Origin: an uncultured Lachnospiraceae bacterium
GTDB taxonomy: Bacteria; Bacillota; Clostridia; Lachnospirales; Lachnospiraceae
Assembly (NCBI GenBank): GCA_947575805.1
Contig: CANPOY010000006.1
Location: 1-64,000, forward strand
Reading direction: 5' to 3'
DNA length: 64,000 nucleotides
A program made the position numbers and the translations under genes. Of the stretch, positions 60,115 to 64,000 are shown piece by piece (the stretch's first letter is position 1; the number at the start of each line of letters is the position of its first letter). The notes beneath the pieces were generated by a model. That model was not told the origin of the DNA, made no database searches, and saw only the letters and a program-made list of their open reading frames with translations.

Positions 60115-60897
60115 ATGAAAATTGTACTTCTTGCAGGAGGCCTGGGGACGCGGATCTCAGAAGAGTCTGTCTTTAAGCCGAAACCGATGATAGAGATTGG
60201 CGGTATGCCGCTAATCTGGCACATTATGAAAGAGTATGCTTATTACGGATATAATGAGTTCATTATTTGTGCCGGATATAAGCAATATGCTATCAAAGAG
60301 TGGTTTTCCGATTATTACCTGAACAATTCGGACGTGACATTTGACTATCGAAGCGGCGACAGAATTGTAGAAGTGAATGAAAAGCATATAGAGCCCTGGA
60401 AGGTTACCATTGTGGATACCGGGCTGAATACGATGACAGGCGGGCGCATCAAACGCATACAGAAGTATGTGGGGGATGAGCCGTTTTTTATGACCTATGG
60501 AGATGGCGTCTGTGACGTAGATATAAATAAGTTATTGGAATTCCACAAAGGACATGGGAAGACAGCCACACTCACGGCTGTCATGCAGGAGCAGCAAAAG
60601 GGTGTCCTAAATATCGGAGGCAATAATGCAGTAAAATCATTCCGGGAGAAAAACGTAGTTGACCAGGCTCCGATTAATGCCGGATATATGGTGCTTAATC
60701 CGGAGATTTTTGATTACATTGCCGGCGACGATACCGTATTTGAAAGGGAACCGTTGGAACGGCTTGCAAGTGAGGGACAGCTGATGTCCTATCTGCACAG
60801 AGGATTCTGGCAGTGTATGGACAATATGAGGGAAAAAGTCACCTTAGAAGAGATGATAGCTAAGAAATCTGCTCCATGGATCAAATGGGACTATTGA
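60115..60897 (+). CDS. rfbF: Glucose-1-phosphate cytidylyltransferase
   Basis: Makes CDP-glucose from CTP and glucose-1-phosphate, the first step to CDP-linked 3,6-dideoxy or branched sugars. 260 residues from ATG 60115 (AGGGAGGTG upstream); an in-frame ATG at 60088 lacks one. Nucleotidyl motif KIVLLAGGLGTRISEESVFK and PKPMIEIGGMPLIWHIMKEY, then FFMTYGDGVCDVDINKLLEF, and RGFWQCMDNMREKVTLEEM near the C-terminus. CDP-glucose 4,6-dehydratase is not in the window and would be expected just beyond it. Confidence 0.94.
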   Translation: MKIVLLAGGLGTRISEESVFKPKPMIEIGGMPLIWHIMKEYAYYGYNEFIICAGYKQYAIKEWFSDYYLNNSDVTFDYRSGDRIVEVNEKHIEPWKVTIVDTGLNTMTGGRIKRIQKYVGDEPFFMTYGDGVCDVDINKLLEFHKGHGKTATLTAVMQEQQKGVLNIGGNNAVKSFREKNVVDQAPINAGYMVLNPEIFDYIAGDDTVFEREPLERLASEGQLMSYLHRGFWQCMDNMREKVTLEEMIAKKSAPWIKWDY

Positions 60898-60910
60898 AAG
60901 GGCATACAGT

Positions 60911-61963
60911 ATGAGTAAGTTAATCAGTCTGTGCTTTCCGATCTACAACAGGATCGAAACATTTAAATATACTTTTTCAAGAACCATCGACGAGGTCTGC
61001 AGGGTTAATTCCGATGAAATAGAGGTGGTGGTTTCCGTTAATCCGGAAGAAAAGACAATAGAGGAGACCAAAAGGTTCCTGACTGAAATGCAGGAGAAAA
61101 CACATATTGTAGTCAATATCAATGAGACTAACATAGGAATTGTGGGCAACGGAAGAAAGGTATTTGAGCTGGCCACAGGAAGGTATATCTGGATGATTGG
61201 TGATGATGACTATATTCTGCAGGGATGCCTGGACAGAATTCTCAAGACTGTCCATGAACATCCTGATATTGGATGGATTTACCTGGCATATGGAAGGCTT
61301 GATGGTTATCCGGAAGATGAGAAAGCGCAGATCGGGGAGCTGACATCTTATCTGTTCCAGAAGAATGGATATATAGCGGATGGCAAATCAGGCGTGATTG
61401 CCGTCCATAATCGTTTTGGCGGGAAAACGCTTTTTTCCTCTGCCAATCTCTTCCTGAAAAGTGCGTGGCAGGAGGTGGCGGATGAAAACAAAGATGATAA
61501 TCCTCAGCTGGGGGCTACATTTTGTGCGGCATCCAGGGGCGGCATATACCTGGATGACCATATCAATGTTATGGCCGGCGGACAGAAAACGTGGTCGGGG
61601 CAGGAAGATTACAGCTTTTTAATAAGTTATTTCCGTGACATGAATTTTGCAATTAACCATGGTTTTACCGAAAGCGAGATCCATAGCATGATCCGTTACA
61701 GTATGCGTCACAGCTTGTTAATATTATGGTTCCGTGCCTATCGGTCGCTGTTTCGGGGAAGCGAGATTGGGAAACAGGCTCTGGGCTTCTTTTTTCGCAT
61801 CATGCCCATGCAGACCGTAATCAGTACAATATTTCTTCCGGTAATTGGCTTTTACCTGCTTTTGAGAAACAGATATAGAAATCGGGTAAGAAGGAAAGTC
61901 TGTGCCGAATACAGAAATAAAGCAGGTGCAGACCCTGATATTGTATCCAGGCTGGCACGGTAA
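60911..61963 (+). CDS. GT2-like glycosyltransferase
   Basis: 350 residues. GT-A fold: LISLCFPIYNRIETFKYTFS, VVVSVNPEEKTIEETKRFL, NIGIVGNGRKVFELATGRYI and WMIGDDDYILQGCLD, where the DDD is the metal site (near residues 98-100). A C-terminal hydrophobic stretch (MPMQTVISTIFLPVIGFYLL) may anchor it. GAAAGGG precedes the ATG. Bases 61854-61888 at its 3' end are repeated at 62605-62639. Confidence 0.82.
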   Translation: MSKLISLCFPIYNRIETFKYTFSRTIDEVCRVNSDEIEVVVSVNPEEKTIEETKRFLTEMQEKTHIVVNINETNIGIVGNGRKVFELATGRYIWMIGDDDYILQGCLDRILKTVHEHPDIGWIYLAYGRLDGYPEDEKAQIGELTSYLFQKNGYIADGKSGVIAVHNRFGGKTLFSSANLFLKSAWQEVADENKDDNPQLGATFCAASRGGIYLDDHINVMAGGQKTWSGQEDYSFLISYFRDMNFAINHGFTESEIHSMIRYSMRHSLLILWFRAYRSLFRGSEIGKQALGFFFRIMPMQTVISTIFLPVIGFYLLLRNRYRNRVRRKVCAEYRNKAGADPDIVSRLAR

Positions 61964-62040
61964 AACAAAAAAGAGTATGTGTGCATGTGAGCAGGTACAG
62001 GGTAAATGTCTCTGCTAAATTCGAAGGAGGATATTATAAA

Positions 62041-62090
62041 ATGAATAATGCTGTACTGAGGAGCGATATGTCAAAATATTTGGGGGGGGT
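62041..62090 (+). other. Out-of-frame N-terminal segment of the acetyltransferase, with G8 tract
   Basis: ATG 62041 follows a near-perfect GAAGGAGGATATTATAAA and reads MNNAVLRSDMSKYLGG, then runs into eight G residues at 62082-62089. With eight G the frame ends at 62175; with nine it would continue into the acetyltransferase frame. This is the natural start of that gene. Confidence 0.7.
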
Positions 62091-62555
62091 ATGCCATACT
62101 TTCAGAAATTGTTTAGGAAAGTTCAGTCTTCTACAGGCATTATTAAATTATGTTACCGTTGTTTGTATAAAATAATAGCCAGAAGGTCGCTCATCGAAAT
62201 ATCGCCTAAGTGCACAATAGGGCCTGGGTTATATATTGGCCACGCATTTTGTATAACGATTAACGAAAGAGCAGTTATTGGAAAGGATTGCTGCATCCAT
62301 AAAGGCATAACAATAGGACAAGAGAATCGTGGAAGTCGAAAAGGAACTCCCACAATCGGAGATTCTGTATGGATAGGAATAAACGCAACAATTGTAGGAA
62401 ATATCAAGATAGGAAATGACGTTTTGATTGCACCCAATACATATATAAATTGTGATGTTCCGTCACATTCAGTAGTTTTTGGCAATCCGTGCATTATTAA
62501 GCATCGTGATAATGCTACTGCTGAATATATATTTTATCCTGAGTATTCAAATTAG
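62091..62555 (+). CDS. Serine acetyltransferase-like hexapeptide-repeat O-acetyltransferase (frame broken at poly-G)
   Basis: 154 residues from the first in-frame ATG. Left-handed beta-helix repeats are clear: EISPKCTIGPGLYIGHAFCI, TINERAVIGKDCCIHKGITI, GQENRGSRKGTPTIGDSVWI and GINATIVGNIKIGNDVLIAP. This is the CysE-like acyltransferase type common in capsule loci, where it O-acetylates a sugar. The ATG at 62091 has no usable ribosome site, and the real start is probably 62041, one base out of frame because of the G8 run. So in the given sequence the gene is off or poorly translated, unless slippage occurs. Confidence 0.75.
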   Translation: MPYFQKLFRKVQSSTGIIKLCYRCLYKIIARRSLIEISPKCTIGPGLYIGHAFCITINERAVIGKDCCIHKGITIGQENRGSRKGTPTIGDSVWIGINATIVGNIKIGNDVLIAPNTYINCDVPSHSVVFGNPCIIKHRDNATAEYIFYPEYSN

Positions 62556-62604
62556 TCCACACTTTTTAGAAAAATGCCGGGGCTTGTCCGTTATGAAAAC
62601 ATAC

Positions 62605-62639
62605 ACCTGCTTTTGAGAAACAGATATGGAAATCGGATA
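62605..62639 (+). repeat. 35-bp imperfect copy of the glycosyltransferase 3' end
   Basis: Matches 61854-61888 at 33 of 35 positions and in the same orientation. The rest of 62556-62743 has no gene that I can see. It looks like the tail of a second glycosyltransferase copy left after recombination around the acetyltransferase gene. Confidence 0.75.
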
Positions 62640-62743
62640 TGAAAGAGAGCAACAGTTCATCAAGCAGAGATTTCTGCCGGCAGATTCGGATGCTCCGGCA
62701 TTGTAGAAAGATTACCCAAGGACAATGAGAGGTAATAAGGAAA

Positions 62744-63628
62744 ATGAATATTTTGGTTACTGGCGGCAGTGGATTTGCAGGGTCATACATTACAGAGTTT
62801 TTGGCAAGACGTGGTTATGATGTAACCGCGACATATCGGCATACCTGCCCCTCAATTGAGGGATCAAACATTAAATACGTACAACAAGATTTGTCAGAAA
62901 AAATATATATAAGCCAGAAATTTGACGCCATTGTCCATACAGCATGTTCGCGGTCTGGCGATAGTATTGAAGAATATATAAGAAATAATATTGATACAGC
63001 GCGTCAAATAGTTAAATATGCGCGTCGAAGCAAAATAAAAACTATAATCTATTTTTCAACGAGAAGTGTGTATGGGGAGATACAAACATTAGAAGTCGAT
63101 GAATCAGCCGATATAAATAATCCCAGCAAGTACGGTGCAACGAAATATATAGCGGAACAGGTTTTTCAAGAAGCAGCAGATTTAAATACTATCGGTTTTC
63201 GTCTTCCGGGGATCATTGGTCCGGGTGCGCATGATATATGGCTTGTAGATATTGTTGACAAGATAATGCTGGGTGAAGATGTGGAAATCTCTGATTTCGA
63301 GTCCAAGAATTTTGTATGTATTTGCGATATAGCTAAATTTGTAGAAAAGTTAATTATTGCTTCGGTTGGTGGACAAGTATTTGAATATAAAATAGTTAAT
63401 TTGGCTTGTGACAAAACATTAAACAATATAGAGATTGCCAATATGATTAAAAGAAGGTTTCATTCTGATTCAAGGATTCTAAAAAAAGAGCCGGAAGGGT
63501 TATTTTGGTTAAATTGTGATCGAGCAAGACAGATGGGCTTTGAGTCCTCGAGTCCTCAAGACATAGTCAATCAATATTTAGATTATGTCTGCGATTACAG
63601 ATCATCTTCAGTAGAGAATGGTAAATGA
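62744..63628 (+). CDS. NAD-dependent epimerase/dehydratase (extended SDR)
   Basis: 294 residues. NAD motif MNILVTGGSGFAGSYITEFL; the catalytic pair is in SKYGATKYIAEQVF (Tyr-x3-Lys), with the upstream Ser-Thr in IIYFSTRSVYG. C-terminal half is typical of nucleotide-sugar epimerases or reductases. With rfbF before and an RmlC-like gene after it, it probably acts on a CDP-sugar keto intermediate, as a reductase or epimerase. The region is AT-rich. Only AATAAGGAAA serves as a ribosome site. Confidence 0.85.
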   Translation: MNILVTGGSGFAGSYITEFLARRGYDVTATYRHTCPSIEGSNIKYVQQDLSEKIYISQKFDAIVHTACSRSGDSIEEYIRNNIDTARQIVKYARRSKIKTIIYFSTRSVYGEIQTLEVDESADINNPSKYGATKYIAEQVFQEAADLNTIGFRLPGIIGPGAHDIWLVDIVDKIMLGEDVEISDFESKNFVCICDIAKFVEKLIIASVGGQVFEYKIVNLACDKTLNNIEIANMIKRRFHSDSRILKKEPEGLFWLNCDRARQMGFESSSPQDIVNQYLDYVCDYRSSSVENGK

Positions 63629-63659
63629 TTTTGTGATTACAAAACGGTGGGAAATATAA

Positions 63660-64000
63660 ATGAATAGGGGTTATGAATTTAAAGAAAAGAGCATAAGTGG
63701 TGTATATGAAATCATGCCATTTTCTTCATCAGATTTTCGGGGATCTGGAGTTAAGGAGTATTCGGAAGAAGTTTTTAAAGAACATGATATTCACTTTCAA
63801 CCAAAGGAAATCCTCACTATCAGAAGTAAGAAAGGAGTATTGCGGGGGCTTCACTTTCAGAGGGTAAAAGAGCAGGCTAAGCTGATTAGATGTATCAGTG
63901 GTAAGCTCTGGTGTGCAGTGGTTGACATCCGAAGTGAGAGTGTCACGTTCAAGCGATGGATCGAGGTTGATGTGAATGAGGGAATGGAGGTATATGTACC
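63660..64000 (+). CDS. RmlC-like sugar 3,5-epimerase, cut by the window end
   Basis: The first 113 residues are present. Cupin pattern of dTDP-4-dehydrorhamnose 3,5-epimerases: FKEHDIHFQPKEILTIRSKK, GVLRGLHFQ with the catalytic His region, and KLIRCISGKLWCAVVDIRSE. With rfbF in the same operon, it may act on a CDP- rather than dTDP-linked sugar. The start ATG 63660 follows GGTGGGAAAT. The open frame continues out of the window. Confidence 0.88.
   Translation, partial: MNRGYEFKEKSISGVYEIMPFSSSDFRGSGVKEYSEEVFKEHDIHFQPKEILTIRSKKGVLRGLHFQRVKEQAKLIRCISGKLWCAVVDIRSESVTFKRWIEVDVNEGMEVYV

Noticed and set aside
1..64000. tRNA, rRNA, CRISPR arrays, complete transposases
   Set aside because: None was recognised on reading both strands; a dedicated tRNA or repeat search could still find something I missed.

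Overview
The window reads as a chromosomal segment of an anaerobic Firmicute, most likely a motile member of Clostridia/Lachnospiraceae (inference). Reasons: strong AGGAGG-type ribosome sites, extended -10 promoters, an mbl-flhO-flhP block and a comFC-yvyF pair as in Bacillus-type genomes, a cdaA-cdaR-glmM operon, a Firmicutes-type HPr, a Spo0A-type DNA-binding domain, and a LoaP-type NusG paralogue in front of a polysaccharide operon. Almost everything is on the + strand. I saw no rRNA, tRNA, CRISPR array or intact insertion sequence.

Layout. 1-415: an AT-rich scar in which the 5' end of a ParA-type gene is joined to the 3' end of an unrelated gene. 445-5322: uvrB-uvrA. 5548-8691: mbl and flagellar rod/hook genes. 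8761-17269: recD2, comFC, a YvyF-like protein, two unknown membrane proteins, then the c-di-AMP/cell-wall operon cdaA-cdaR-glmM. 17374-19985: ptsH, a convergent DUF3048 lipoprotein and a divergent polyprenyl-phosphate glycosyltransferase, with a perfect dyad between the divergent genes. 20100-20477: a stand-alone Spo0A effector domain.

20578-36928 is polysaccharide cluster A: membrane proteins, a WbaP-type initiating sugar-phosphate transferase, a Wzz-like protein with a degenerate kinase-like tail, several glycosyltransferases, EpsG-like and O-antigen-ligase-like polymerases, a GT-C-like membrane enzyme and a PglF/CapD-type dehydratase. After a broken Sel1-repeat gene comes a compact four-gene operon (37786-42546): DNA methyltransferase, PRTase-like protein, ORC/CDC6-like AAA+ ATPase and a 320-residue unknown protein, all overlapping. 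It looks like a defence or conflict module inserted between the two polysaccharide clusters, and it is the best candidate for an undescribed system. A chemoreceptor and an FMN-binding lipoprotein follow.

45286-64000 is polysaccharide cluster B. A good promoter and a structured leader precede loaP; an intrinsic terminator sits directly after loaP; then come genes for an amino/formyl sugar (aminotransferase, formyltransferase, PIG-L deacetylase), a PglC-type initiating transferase, glycosyltransferases, uronic-acid enzymes (UDP-sugar dehydrogenase, Gfo/Idh oxidoreductase, a glucuronyl C5-epimerase-like protein), Wzy, Wzx, CDP-glucose synthesis (rfbF), a poly-G-interrupted acetyltransferase, an NAD-dependent epimerase and a truncated RmlC-like epimerase. 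The natural reading is that LoaP lets RNA polymerase pass the terminator and transcribe this long operon. Gene fragments, repeated gene ends and shifts to AT-rich sequence show that the locus is a recombination mosaic.
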